Positions 23,774 to 35,090 of a DNA stretch of 64,000 nucleotides are shown here, piece by piece (position 1 is the stretch's first letter; every line of letters starts with the position of its first letter). Position numbers and translations under genes: made by a program. This stretch comes from Rhodocollybia butyracea (taxonomy: Eukaryota > Basidiomycota > Agaricomycetes > Agaricales > Omphalotaceae), in assembly GCA_015501585.1 (NCBI GenBank), contig JADNRY010000052.1, positions 124,001 to 188,000 on the forward strand, read 5' to 3'. The notes beneath the pieces are model-generated. The model was given only the letters and a program-made list of their open reading frames with translations. It did no database searches and was not told the origin of the DNA.

Positions 23774-24110
23774 AAGGTGAAAGCCAAGCGAGTCCAGTAC
23801 CAAAAAATACCATTCCTATTGCCTGGCTTTCCATGGCAAGTCTAGTATAGGACCTGGTCCTATCTGGGTCCTGCGCAACATGTGTCGCTGTCCTACCTCG
23901 TGCTCTAGCAGGGTACGTCGATCCAAAATTGCTAAAGAAACCAAAACCCCGCAGCTGTCAGTGAAACTGACGCACCATGAAAACAACTGGCAGCGATTGA
24001 ACTGACTAATCAATGAATCTGAAAAAAGCAGCCAAAATTTTCGTTCAATTACTTGTTATTATTAGTAGGTACATACAGTAACCAAATACCCGATGTATAC
24101 AAGCTGACAA
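23774..24110. repeat. Repeated flank module (second copy)
   Basis: Second copy of the module at 16880-17283, ending 'cccgatgtatacaagctgaca' where the 24111 element is inserted. The following methyltransferase-flank word 'aatctaaagtctaacgtgcgc' resumes at 25396. Confidence 0.6.
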
Positions 24111-25385
24111 GGGCAAGACCGTGCAGTTGATTTGCAACTGCGTTTAACGCAGTGGAACGGTGTTGCCCTAGGCAGTGGCCGGCAAAGCATATAACCGGTC
24201 CATTGAGTTGTCGTAATGTAATGTAAACTCCGATACGGAGCGCCCACGGGCGCTCCTTTACGATCTTCGTATCCTTTCTCCGAGGGCTAGGTTCCCTTGT
24301 CCTTGCGGACTGCTGGTGTCCCTCAGGACACAACACGAAGCGAGGAAAACATCAAAAAAGTTCCTACGTTAAATGTAATACAGCATGATGCCGGTCTTCA
24401 GATACAGAACCATTTTAAAGGGATCAATGCTTAGCTGGCAAGACATTGTCAGGCTGCTAAGTACTGTCAAGTGTACGAACATAGAGACCTACCCTCAAGT
24501 TGAGAGTAACCAGTGACCACAAGTATCTTATGAACAACTGAGGGTCTTGAGAATAGCCTGAAAGAAAATTATAGATAATAATTTAATATGAATAAAAACC
24601 TCTACTACTAATTGCACAGTAACAGTAGCCTAGGCTACACTTTGACTAGTACATAGGCATCCTGTAAGCATCAAAAATGGGAAACATGTCAGTACATGCA
24701 AATTAGTATGGTCCTAGTACGTATGGTGGAAGTATAGTAATATCCCTGTGTGGGACCCCCTTCCAACTCCCTTCCAGTCCACTTGCTAGTCCTGGTTGAG
24801 TCCTGGCATCTTTGAGAAATGCCTGAAACAGATACCTGAGAGATGCGATGTTCAAGACACCACTGATGCGGTAGTATCGTAGTAGTAGTAGCAGTGTGAG
24901 CCAGATTATGGGTGCAACACCATCATAAGTGAACATTTTGAACATGGAAGACATGAGGATATGGCTCATATAGCACTTCTCAAACAAACTTAGGCTATGG
25001 CCAGCTTGTGGCCAGCAACAAATTACAAGTTGATTTTGGATTAATTACCAGCTTGGTTTACAGGGCGGGAAAAAATTAGAGCATGTAACCATACAAGCAT
25101 TTACAAAATGACTGCCAGCTGCCCTTGGGGAATGTCAGCAGTAGAACATGTACAAGGGCAAAGTGCGTGAGCGGGAGACTGATTTACGTCGTTACAAATG
25201 CTAGCTATGATGTCATGCAATGTACGAGATGACCTAGTGCGAGGTCATGACCAACTTTACATTACGAGGTACATTACGAAAGAACTGAATGAAAGAACCG
25301 GTTATATGCTTTGCCGGCCACTGCCTGGGGCAACACCTTTCCACCGTTAAACGCAGTTGCAGATCAACTGCCACGGTCCTTGCCC
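24111..25385. mobile_element. Inverted-repeat element, about 1.3 kb, non-autonomous
   Basis: Imperfect inverted repeats of roughly 110-120 bp: left arm 24111-24225 (GGGCAAGACCGTGCAGTTGA at the tip) and right arm about 25265-25385, whose reverse complement begins GGGCAAGGACCGTGGCAGTT. Both arms share the ACCGGTTATATGCTTTGCCG-type core. TGACAA flanks both ends; the exact target duplication is unresolved because the right end has six extra bases. The interior (24226-25264) has no transposase and contains a short perfect hairpin, ggagcgcccacgggcgctcc, at 24238-24257. The tip sequence and shape are suggestive of hAT elements (inference). Confidence 0.65.
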
Positions 25386-25420
25386 GCTGTGTGACAAGAA
25401 TCTAAAGTCTAACGTGCGCA

Positions 25421-26262
25421 TTTCAGCAATAAATTCGTCCAATCTTGAACAATAGATAGTAGTTATGTCATCTGCTCGTCCGCTCGTCCTACGCTTTTCA
25501 ACTTTCCTAGCTCCATCTTCTCTTAAACTGCAATTCCTGCGATTCCGTCGCGTCGTCGCCGACTCCGGAGACACAGCTGAAAATAGGTCCTCGGCGATAT
25601 GGGATATCTCTTTGTGTCAGAATACGCGTCTGGAATGGGATGAAGAGTAGGCGCTTTACAGAAACGCTCTACACACGCTTTGATCTACCTGGTGTGATCT
25701 GGATGGTACATGTGCATGAGCCCGAAGAATGGTTCGTCCATCGGGGAAGAATAACATTCCTGGTTGAGGTGATGAGCGGACACAGAGGATAGTACGGAGG
25801 AAGGAAAGTTGGTGCCGATGTTGGCACGGAGTTTGACGAGCATATCGGAATGATAATCGGTAGCAAAGCCAGAAGGCGTGAAAGGCTCTAGGATCCTGGA
25901 AGCGACGACGTTTAAGAGACCTGCGCCGAGCTCCAAGATGCGCAATTGCGTAGTACCGTCGAACTTGGCCGCCAAAGAGAGCCGTGAAGGCTCCGCGCAT
26001 ATGCTCTACGAAAGCACGATGGTACAGGGCCAGCTCTGCAGACCAACACAGGCTGAAGCGCTGAGGTATGGTCTTCGTCCAATAAAGGAGCAAAATAATT
26101 CTGCGTGGACCAGGATAAGCTACCTCCAGAGGAGAATTGGAACGACCGCGTGACGGAACTGTCTTTCCCCTGTCTTGCTGCGGTCCATTTTTGGAGGAGG
26201 TTGTGGTCGAGGTTGAAGAAAAAACTTGTTCTTCGGACCGGAAGTTCCGTTTCTTCGCCAGC
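25421..26262 (-). pseudogene. Methyltransferase relic, unit 3
   Basis: Decayed copy of the methyltransferase at 41638. Visible pieces: LRILELGAGLLNVVASRILE (motif I with two residues lost), FATDYHSDMLVKLRANIGTN and FPSSVLSSVSAHHL. Frameshifts split it into at least three frames, and the C-terminal half is shortened. As in units 2 and 4, the coding part equivalent to residues 1-145 is missing and the sequence jumps at about 26187 to the region that lies upstream of the full gene. Confidence 0.7.
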
Positions 26263-26974
26263 GCCTGTTTGTGTTTGATTTCAACCGTATCGCACCATCT
26301 GTCTACTGTAACTTTGCCTATTACGATGCACTCCGAGTCTATAGCAAATATACAGCATCTTCGTTTCATCTATAACAACTGAGGTGCTCAACGGTATCAT
26401 GAAATCACTCTCTTCATGCCGCCACCATCTTTTCTGTGTCATACCAAAATGGTCTACACCACGCGTATCCCGAGTCGTTTCTCTCTTCGATCGTCTTCTC
26501 TTCATCTTCTCTTCACGCCTTTTGGTCTTCGAAGCACGTTGTTTCTTTATACTGGTGCTTATTCTTTCGCAGCTAACTGCTCTTTCGCTGCGCATGTTTG
26601 GAAATTGAAGCTTTCGCTCTCTCCAAGTGGTACAGCGCCATTAGATCTCTGTAATTCCTCTCAAGTACTTTGAAAAATCGATTATACTTCCGTAACAGAT
26701 CAACTAATAACATCGACAATTCATAGTTAAACAGTCGGTTTCCGCACCCCGGTAGCTTGCTCATAACTCACCTAGATTCGTCCGTACAACCAGCTACTAG
26801 TTCTCTCCGAATTGAGGAGAAGCAACTAAACGAATAATGGATAATGACCGAAGTGGTGGTATACCTCGAAGACAAAGTACGACCAGAGGTAGAAGATATC
26901 GAGTGGATGGTATTCGTGGAATGAGATATCTGCGACATTTGAGAGCCTGTCAAGCCTGAAAAGGCTCGAGGACA
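26263..26974. repeat. Duplicated upstream flank (unit 3)
   Basis: Counterpart of 18142-18620; see the shared blocks 'aactgaggt.ctcaacggtatcatgaaatcac' and 'gtcggtttccgcaccccggtagcttgct'. No coding sequence supported. Confidence 0.5.
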
Positions 26975-27707
26975 ATGAAGCCCGCTTCTCAGTTGTATTC
27001 GATCGCAGAATGGAAGGAAGGTGAGTTGACTGAGGCAGTACTGGCATTGGCAGCAGCAGCCAGCACTTCTGCAGAGTCTACGCCGGTCAACAAAGATACG
27101 GAAGTGGATCCCGCCGGTGACTGTTCCATCGCTCTCGTCGTCCTTCCCCTCATTCAACAACTCCAAAGACCGCTGTCGTACGAGCACGACCGTCGGCGCA
27201 ACAAGCGTTCAGAGGAGTTCGTCAAGATGCGCGAGGCCAGATCGTTCTCAAGGGCGATGCTGCGTTTATGCGAAAAAAGAGCGCAAAGAAGGAAAAACGG
27301 ATAGAGGAGGCGCAGGTGCCGATGATGACGAGGGATGATCCAGAGAGTCAGAGGTATAGGGACCTGGAATGAGGAACCGCCAACCAGTCAGAGATGAAAC
27401 TCGCAGACTTGATTAAGCCAGGTTCAATAAGGGAATCTTGGAATTACAAGGGTATGTCTTGTCCTCTTGTTTCGTTTTTCGTGCAAGTTACTTATTGTCC
27501 TTTACAGACTCTGAAATCGAAGTGATTCCGGCCGTTCGAACTTTGTTCTGTCATTGTCCTGGACGAACTTGCATTTATGCGGGACATGCTTCGGCCACGC
27601 GCAGGACTAGTAACATTGTCTATCATAGCGATGGCGATCGTTATGACTCGTCAACTGCCGATCCAAATCTCACCTACGCCAAGGTCGTCCTTCATGGCTT
27701 GGACTGA
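26975..27707 (+). pseudogene. Family S relic, unit 3
   Basis: Near full-length but broken copy of the gene at 6996. Pieces in different frames: SAESTPVNKDTEVDPAGD, VPSLSSSFPSFNNSKDR, YEHDRRRNKRSEEFVKMREA, the intron (27452-27508), IEVIPAVR and the intact tail STADPNLTYAKVVLHGLD ending at 27707. At least three frameshifts separate these pieces. The 3' end matches the intact copy closely, so decay is recent. Confidence 0.7.
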
Positions 27708-28287
27708 ATCCAACTCCCGTGGTAAACAATTTTTTTGATGTTTCATCCTTCAAGTTTTAACCATATACAATACTGAATAACACCCAAATCGACCTTGTAT
27801 CAACACTCATCTCTTGTCACTGATTAAATTCCCATTCTCTGTTGTACGATATCTACTTACCTGCTTGCTTTTGTTGCGTGCAATACAGCTTCGTATTCTT
27901 TCAGTTCCTTCCTCTCATTTGTATGTGGGCTTTTTCGGTTCTTTCATAACCCATACTTTATTACGGATATCGAATGTCGATGAAGATGCATGTACTATAT
28001 GCGTTTTCGAGGTCGAAATACCCATGTATGAATGACGCAGGAATGGACGTTGGACTTGCGGTTCGGCTTTATGCTACGTGAGTTCGATAGGGAAATACTC
28101 GAGTGTGATTAATAAGGTCTCGCCAGTATATATGGTGACTAGTCCTACCCTGCAACCAGTACAGAGAGCAAGCTCGACTCCTGGCATACGTTCTTCATTT
28201 TTCGCCTTCCCATCTCCAATTTCTCCCTCTCCTTTGGTTTCAACTTTGCCAAGCTTCTCCTTTCTAAGAAGCGCTTTCTTTGCTAAT
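27708..28287. repeat. Conserved family S / DUF6535 flank (unit 3)
   Basis: Matches 7761-8401 with small indels, including 'gttgtacgatatctacttacctgcttgct' (split here by punctuation of indels) and the DUF6535 3' block at 28126-28190. Confidence 0.5.
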
Positions 28288-30416
28288 TTAAGAGTTGGGA
28301 AGCAGTGGGGTGCTTGAGCGCCGCCCCAATGGTGGATGCGCAAGTTCAATAATAACCCGAATTTGAACGGAAGAAACTGTGTAGCTCGAATAGAGTCTCC
28401 GAAGATATTCTGGCAATATTCCAACATTATATCCAGATCTTTGGAGAAGTGGTTCCCAGACAAGTGGTGGGAGGTTCAATGGTGGACCTTCCTTATAGGT
28501 ATCAAGGACCCAGTTGATGGTATTTTCAGCAGTAAGCTCTATACATTGTCCAGCATGAAAAAATTTCACCTGATTTAGCCCAAAAGCCAGTGCAGAAAGA
28601 GCTGAAGTGATATCACAATTATGATCTGTGATGTTGTCCTCATAAAAATCGTTAAATGCTTGGTTGTAGGAACAAAAACCCCCAGGCACCACGGAGTTGA
28701 GATGGATTCCTGCACGAAACCAACACTCCAACTCGTCTAGATTTGTTGAGGCACATATATGCTGCGTGATTTGTGAAATCACAGGAACATGATTCATAAT
28801 CTCCTCCATTAGCTTTCCTGACGAAAAACCAAGGGAAATTGAACCAAGTGACCGAGAAAGGACATTCTTTGCAGATCGATTGGAGGTATAATGACCAAGC
28901 CATGCAAGAGAAACTAAATCGTGATTTTGGCCGCCCCGGCAACCCATAAGACGTTCACTTGCTTTCAAAGTGTTACCTATGTATGGCCTAGTACGGTAAC
29001 GTGGAAATTCTGAATCCAAGGGTCCTTTCAGTAACCAGTTGCAGGCAGAGATTGTAAAGTTACATTCTCTCCAGAAGAGCTGGTAAAGAACACGTGAGAA
29101 AAGCAAATGCGTAAGAGTTGTTCTGTAAGCACACTGAATGGCGAATAGTGGAAGGATAGTGGCCATGAGGTAAAGAGCAACAACAGTCGCAGAGATAGTA
29201 CCAACAATGTATGCCATGGCAGTGCTCAGGGGGATAAGAAAGACGACAAGCCCAGCAAGGAATAGGATCAGGGCAAGATGAAGGAGGGTGGGGAGCATTC
29301 CGATGAGTGACTGAACCCGCCATTTCTCGAGCCCATCAAAGCGGAATTGCCGGATAAGAGCTCGTTCCCGTGGCGTGCCAGTGATAATGGACATATACTG
29401 ACGAAGCCACTGCTTTGCGAGTACTGCAAAGAGAGCAACAGAAAGCGAGATAACAAGGCTTGTGAACCATAAACCATTGACCCATAGATCAAGGATCGCA
29501 GGAGAGAATGTGGTGCTGGTGAGAGGAATGTTTGAGATGGCAGTACTATTTGTATTTGCGCGGACTAGCATGGTCAACTCGCTGAGATAAGATGCAGAGA
29601 GCTGAGTAGAATCTTGAGAGAGTGACTGTGATGTCTGTGCCACAAATGTTGTAAGGACAGCAGAGAAAAGACCAGCCTGTAAAGTTGTAAGATAATCCAA
29701 TTCAAATGATGTGTCAAGGAGCGCACAAAGACCAATAAGATATCCAGACTATCACTCAATTCCCCAACCATATCGTTGTCGAATGCAGCCGCTTCGTCGC
29801 CATAGACCTTCCAGACACGAGCTTCCTCCCCAAGCTCGTAATAACGTTCATCCTCCGGGTATTTCAGCGTATAATCATAGCTTGCTACCAATGAGCAATC
29901 AACAACATTGAAACTAAATACTTACACGAAAATTATTGACATACCTGCCAAAGGATCTCGTATTGCGTGATCCCTTTTCAATCCAAACCGACGAGCTTTG
30001 AAAGGTCCATTTTTGGTGCTTTGCTCCACCTTCTTCTCTGAACCGGTGACAGCGTGGTGTAAGTCTGAGATTGCTTCGTGGAGGGAGCTCAATATACTTG
30101 TGAGAGTACCGGCCGATGGATCAGATGCCTGAGCAGGGAGGGTATCGTTTGGGGGATCAGATCCCGTAGCGTGATTCCCAGCTTGTCCCATAGAAGTAGG
30201 TTCCTTTACTGGCATGGATGTATTGCTTGTTAGCTGAGAGGTTACAAGTGCAGGGGCTGGATCGGCTGGATCTGAACCAGATCGCAGTATGGAAGCCTCG
30301 CGCTCCTCGCGCGCCTGCATCATGGAATGCATACTACGCATGAGGGAGAGCATCTCCTCTGAGTAGTTCATTCCAGGTTGATTATCATCGAAAGAAACTT
30401 CAGAAGGTTGTTCCAT
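28288..30416 (-). CDS. DUF6535 membrane protein, copy 3
   Basis: Exons 29945-30416, 29727-29884 and 28288-29676 join to 672 residues with the same phases as copies 1 and 2. I place the start at the MEQPSE methionine (30416), conserved in all copies; the frame is open further upstream but without an ATG shared by the others. This copy carries the additional segment after the fourth membrane helix (FSRVLYQLFW ... KGPLDSEFPRYR), absent from copies 1 and 2, which accounts for most of its extra length. Four membrane helices and the C-terminal HNCDITSALSALAFGL block are intact. Probably functional; role unknown. Confidence 0.85.
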
Positions 30417-31220
30417 TGGTTCGTGTAGCAGATGGATTAAGGTCAAAGTAAGTCGAGAACACGACTTGCAATAAAGGTGTAGAGGACAGCTTCAATTGTC
30501 ACGAGCGTTTATCACAAGCATTCGTTGACAGCCACTGAGAGATCACAAGCCAGACATAGCAGTCACATGTAGAAGAACAAGATCCTTATATATAGTGTGT
30601 GCAATCCATATTGTGAACTTATTGGCAGCCACCCACAAGCCTGAGTTCAATGCCGATCGGGCCCAGAAATAAGGTCACATATCTCCCCAACAGAGCGTTC
30701 GGCAATAACAAACAAAGCGAATGAGGTGAGGGCCGAGGGACTTCTAACACGACTACGCTCAAGGACTCACCTAGCATTCAGCCAAATTTACATTGACGAA
30801 TTAATTGACAGGCTCGAATACTTGAAGATATTCCGATACTTTAGAAGAAAAAGATGATCTTGTCAGAGGACATGGCAAAACTCCTACTAATGGAGAGTAA
30901 TGGAAGCAGCCCAAATTGCTCATGTGTTCGATGACAGTGATTGGGACTAGGTGGGTGTACTGTGTATTGGCGTGTATATTTTCCGATTATCTGGCGCGAG
31001 CAGTAATAGTAAGTAGTACTATATTGCGGCTGCTCCATCCAGCGGGTCCCAGGAGGTAAGAGGAGTTCCCAGATGGGCACCAAATGATGCTGGTGAATGT
31101 CAAGTGTAGACCAAAGCAACGCGACAAGATGACGAGCAAACGGTCCGGAAGTAACTCATGTGACCCGCTAGTCCGCACTTTGCGTTTCAACTTTTGCGCT
31201 TCAACTTTTCTGCTTGCAAC
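30417..31220. other. 5' flank of DUF6535 copy 3 and F-box promoter
   Basis: First ~500 bp are the DUF6535 5' flank type (gtagaggacagcttcaa; cacatgtagaagaa; TATA-like 'cttatatatag' near 30593). The rest leads into the F-box gene; 'catgtgacccgctagtccgcactt' near 31156 is matched at 37997-38020 before the second F-box gene. Confidence 0.45.
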
Positions 31221-32621
31221 ATGTCCATGGCCAACTTTCGACGTCAAAGTCAGTTGTACTCTAAACACCTGGACTCCGCAAATTCTCAGATGTGCTCTTC
31301 CCTCGAAGCTACCTACCAGGCACTCTACACAGAATTCCTCGCCAAAAGCCGCCACAATGACATTCCCAACTCTACCGCTGACCGAGTCAGATTACGCGCT
31401 CTAATCGACCAGACCCGAAGTGACCTGGAAACATGTTCCGAGAGTGCCACTCGTGTCCAGATTTCGAAGGTCCTCGAATTGCAGGAATCTCTCTTGGCTC
31501 CCATCCGAACCCTCCCCTCGGACATTTTGACAGAAATCTTCCAACTAGTTATCGAGACATCCAGCAATCCTGGTATTACCTGGAAACCTACCAAGATATC
31601 TGGGCGTATCTTTTTACTCACCTGGATCTGCTTTTCGTGGCGAGATGAGGCTCTTTCATACTCAGCCTTCTGGTCCACGATAGCGGTTGTTCATGACGTT
31701 CCACCGGGCGTACCCCCTAGCCCTACTGAAATGACTGCACTTCTGAATGAATGCATTATGCGATCAGGTGTATCGGTGCCGATGAGGATCAGGATCTTCA
31801 GTTATTCATCAACAGATGAAAGTCTTCCAGCCGTCATTCCCATGTTGGTAGCACAAGCTCACAGATGGAGACAGGCTGCATTGTCATTTAGATATCTTCA
31901 CCAAATCAAGAGCTTGTTTCCGTTCAAACCCTCCTCTTCACATTTTCCCCTCCTTGAAGATCTGTCATTTCAATTTCGTGATTATGCCCACGTCGATCCT
32001 GGCCAAAATCCAATCCTCGAGTGTCATCCTCCCCTCCAGAAACTGGGACTATCTCTACTTTTGGAGTCGTACGCAGATGTCATATCGAGTCGAAGTTTGA
32101 AGGTCTTGAAACTTGACCGCTATCGCGGTGTATCTCTTGCCCGGTTACTCCGCATGTGCCCTCGTCTGGAGTCCTTGACACTCCGATCTTTCGAATCTAC
32201 AGGAAATCCCAAGGCCAGTAAAACCATTTATCGGTCCTCCCTCTTAACCTTAGACATCGGTGGGGACTACGATAATGACAATAAGGTTGAATATGGCGCC
32301 TGGAACAGTGTTATGCTCCCCAAGTTGATCAAACTGGAAGTTACGCTCCCTGACCTTATTGATCACCAGGACTGGGAAATGGCTTTTGAAGCTAGAACTT
32401 CTCTCAGCAAGCTGAGAGAGGTGATAAAGCAATCAAAGTGTGCGTTACAGCACGTCAATCTGATAATGTATGTGGCGGATTATAAAAAATGGCCCCAGCT
32501 CACACTCGGAACTGCGAACAAGTTTTTTGAGGACTTGCCAGTCAAGGCGGAAGGGTCTTTCGTGGAAAACAAGTTATTGGCGGAATGGAAGGAAGATTTG
32601 GAGAGCACGATAAGATTATAG
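31221..32621 (+). CDS. F-box protein, copy A
   Basis: Single exon, 466 residues from the ATG at 31221, chosen because the two paralogues align from here (MSxA...); an open frame continues 27 bp upstream without ATG. A short helical lead (residues 25-90) precedes an F-box-like motif at about 94-157: APIRTLPSDILTEIFQLVIE, with the usual Leu-Pro-x-Asp/Glu-Ile-x-x-x-Ile-Phe pattern, then TWICFSWRDEALSYSAFWS. The C-terminal part has irregular leucine-rich stretches (LKVLKLDRYRGVSLARLLR, PRLESLTLRSFES) typical of fungal F-box proteins with degenerate leucine-rich repeats. F-box proteins normally act as substrate adaptors of SCF ubiquitin ligases by binding Skp1 (family knowledge); the substrate is unknown. 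Reading frame intact. Confidence 0.8.
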   Translation: MSMANFRRQSQLYSKHLDSANSQMCSSLEATYQALYTEFLAKSRHNDIPNSTADRVRLRALIDQTRSDLETCSESATRVQISKVLELQESLLAPIRTLPSDILTEIFQLVIETSSNPGITWKPTKISGRIFLLTWICFSWRDEALSYSAFWSTIAVVHDVPPGVPPSPTEMTALLNECIMRSGVSVPMRIRIFSYSSTDESLPAVIPMLVAQAHRWRQAALSFRYLHQIKSLFPFKPSSSHFPLLEDLSFQFRDYAHVDPGQNPILECHPPLQKLGLSLLLESYADVISSRSLKVLKLDRYRGVSLARLLRMCPRLESLTLRSFESTGNPKASKTIYRSSLLTLDIGGDYDNDNKVEYGAWNSVMLPKLIKLEVTLPDLIDHQDWEMAFEARTSLSKLREVIKQSKCALQHVNLIMYVADYKKWPQLTLGTANKFFEDLPVKAEGSFVENKLLAEWKEDLESTIRL

Positions 32622-33235
32622 GTAGTACGATGGCGTTCGAGTGTTGAGTCGATACCATCGATACCGTCGGGGTGATGTCAGTTATATTATTATTTACCAC
32701 ACTTTCGATGAAAGAAATCGAGTGATTTGGAATGCGTAGAATTCTGAACAGGTGTCCTGTATGTTCTATTCGATACGAGCGGACACCCGTGGCTATGCCC
32801 CAAGGTAAGCTAAAAGGAACGCTCAATCCAATAACTATCAGCCCATCAGTATCCTATGTACCCATGAATTCATGATTTCAGCGGTGCTTCCTAATCAGTG
32901 TTTATCCTGACAAGACGAAAGCCAAGCGAGTCCATTACCAAAATCTACCATTCCTATCGGGTGGCTTTTCACGACAAGTTTAGGATAGCCGACGCGGCTG
33001 CGCAACGTGTGTGTAGTCCTAACTCGTTCTCCAGTAGCGCATGTCGACCCGAATTTGCTCAAAGAACCAAAACCTCACAGCTGACAGTGAAGATTGACGC
33101 ACCATGAGCAGCGATTGAACTGACCAATCAATGAATCTGAAGAAGCAGCCAAGAGTTTCGTTGTTATTAGAGGTACGTACATTAACCAAAAACCCGATGT
33201 ACAAGCTGAAAAAAATCTAAAATCTAATGTGCGCA
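32622..33235. repeat. F-box 3' flank and repeated flank module (third copy)
   Basis: 32640-32900 matches 41090-41330 after F-box copy C (gataccatcgataccgtc; ttatattattatttac). 32910-33235 is the flank module also found at 16880 and 23774. Confidence 0.5.
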
Positions 33236-34085
33236 TTTCAGCAAGAAATCCATCCAATCTTGAATAACAGATATCCACGCTCATCTGCTCGCCTTACGCC
33301 TTTCAACTTCCCCAGCTCCTTCTAGAACTGCAAATTGCAATTTCCGCGTTTCCCGCGCACCGTCGCCAGGATCCTTTGACTCCGAAGACACAGTTTAAAA
33401 ATGACCTCGACAGTATGTGATATCCCCTTGTGCCTACCAATGATGCGAGAACCATCGTTAACTGGAATATGCCTCCAGGATGGGACGAAGGATGCAAGAG
33501 TAGACGCTCTACGCACGCTTTGATACACCCGGCGTAATCTGGATGGTATATCACATCCGCCCCCAAAGATCAGGCCTTCAGGTCTAATGGTTCAACCGCC
33601 AAGGAAAAATAAACAGGACATTCCCGATAGACGGACAGAGGGCGTGCCGGTGATGGAGAGGAAGGAAAGTCGGTGTCTATGTTGGCGCGGAGGTTACGTT
33701 GATGAGAACGTCGGTATGATAGTCGGCGGTATATACAAAGGGCGCGAACGGCTCTAGGATCTTGGCAGCGACGATGCTTAAGGTGCGTAGTGTAGCACCG
33801 TCGTGCCTGGGCACTAGCGAGAAGCGTGACGCGTGAAGGCTCCGCGCAGACATTCTCCGAGAGCACGACAGAACTAGCCTATCTCTGCAGGCCGACAGGG
33901 TAGCATCATTCAATTCCGCATAGATGATCGTCCAGAGGATCATTGATATGAAGTTGAACGTGGGACGGAACAGTCTTCTTCTTCCTCTTTCGCTGAGCAG
34001 CACTGTGAAAGGAGTCTCATGGCGGTCCATCTTTGGAGGAGGTTGTAGTCGAGGTTGTAGTCGAGGTTGAAGAAAAGAACTTGCT
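33236..34085 (-). pseudogene. Methyltransferase relic, unit 4
   Basis: Decayed copy of the gene at 41638. The ILGADVIYHPDxA motif equivalent survives as GADVIYHPDYAGCIKACVERL (in two parts near 33500-33560), and the motif I region near 33770 is disrupted. The internal deletion point (about 34028) is the same as in units 2 and 3, but this copy retains the stretch encoding LLSDEQ (33985-34010) that those two lost, so it branches off earlier. Just upstream, a 15 bp word 'gaggttgtagtc' is tandemly duplicated at 34038-34065. Confidence 0.7.
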
Positions 34086-34156
34086 GTTCGGACCGGAAGT
34101 TCCGTTTCTTCACCAGTGCCTGTTCGTGTTACATTTTTATCCGATACCGGACTTGC

Positions 34157-34310
34157 ACGGTGAACAAGGGTATCTCTTGTCCTCTTGTTTCGTTATCGTT
34201 TCGTGTGAGTTACCTATTGTCCTTCCCAGACTCTGGAAGTTATCCCAGCCGTTTGCTCTGTTATTTTCCTGGACGAGCTTGCGTTTATGCAGGATAAACC
34301 TCGGCTTTGT
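34157..34310 (+). pseudogene. Family S relic, unit 4 (intron and start of exon 2)
   Basis: Only the intron (GTATCTCTTG...CCCAG) and the start of the second exon remain (VIPAV; LDELAFMQDKPR in shifted frames). Homology ends at 'cctcgg' near 34310. Confidence 0.6.
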
Positions 34311-34860
34311 ACTACCTCCGATCGATCTGCTGAAAAATAATACTTGGTTTGTGTTAGTCTGGAAGTGTCCAATAACGCCATTTGAGGGTGACTTGGCAAA
34401 GCTAATCGCATTAAATAATAAATTTTCTTGTTCTGCTACTGCACATTTAGTACATGCCTCCGAAAAGAACAAAGCGCACAACCCTAACAAGCCCACCATT
34501 GTCCCTCGATCATCGCTTGTAAGCAAACTGGGAAATGAGCACACAGGTATCTGGAATCTGGATCTGAAAACTACAGCAATCCATCAGCCTCTCAGCTGCT
34601 TGATCACAGCCGTCAGACAACCAAGGACTGGTGCAAGCCATCTAACACAAAGAAGGAAGGGCGGAAAGAAGTGGTTCTTGAGTGGGCGCGTACAGCAAAC
34701 ATGGTGGTAGTGGTAGTGGTAGTGGTAGTAAGTCAGACGGGGAACGATGCACAACAGAATCGGAATCAGAAGACGCAGCCTACACATTTGACACGATCTC
34801 AAAGGGCACCCATTTGGCAATGTTGTATATAGTGTGCTAGGATGTAAAGGTTGAATGGAC
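34311..34860. other. Unrelated sequence replacing the end of family S, unit 4
   Basis: About 550 bp not found in the other units. It includes a broken plus-strand frame starting near 34453 (MPPKRTKRTTLTSPPLSLDH) with several stops, later readable as EGRKEVVLEWARTANM, and a ggtagt microsatellite at 34704-34731. It may be a fragment of a transposable-element protein, but I cannot identify it. DUF6535 flank resumes at about 34861. Confidence 0.4.
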
Positions 34861-35090
34861 TTTTGAATTGCGGTTCTGCTTTATGCTACATACGCGAGTT
34901 CAATAAATGTTTGACGACTTCGAGTGGTAACCTATTCTACCCAGCAACCGGTACGGACGGCAGGCTCGACTCCCATACGTTCTTCATGCTTCACCTTTCC
35001 ATCTTTGTCTAGGTCTCCAATTTCTCCTCTCCGTTGATTTCAACCTTGCCAAGCTTCTTGTTTCTAAGAAGCGCTTCCGATTTTGCTGAT

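Noticed and set aside
24226..24345. Possible structured RNA or tRNA (stem ggagcgccc / gggcgctcc, then gtgtccctcaggacac)
   Set aside because: No cloverleaf or known RNA fold could be drawn; two simple hairpins only.
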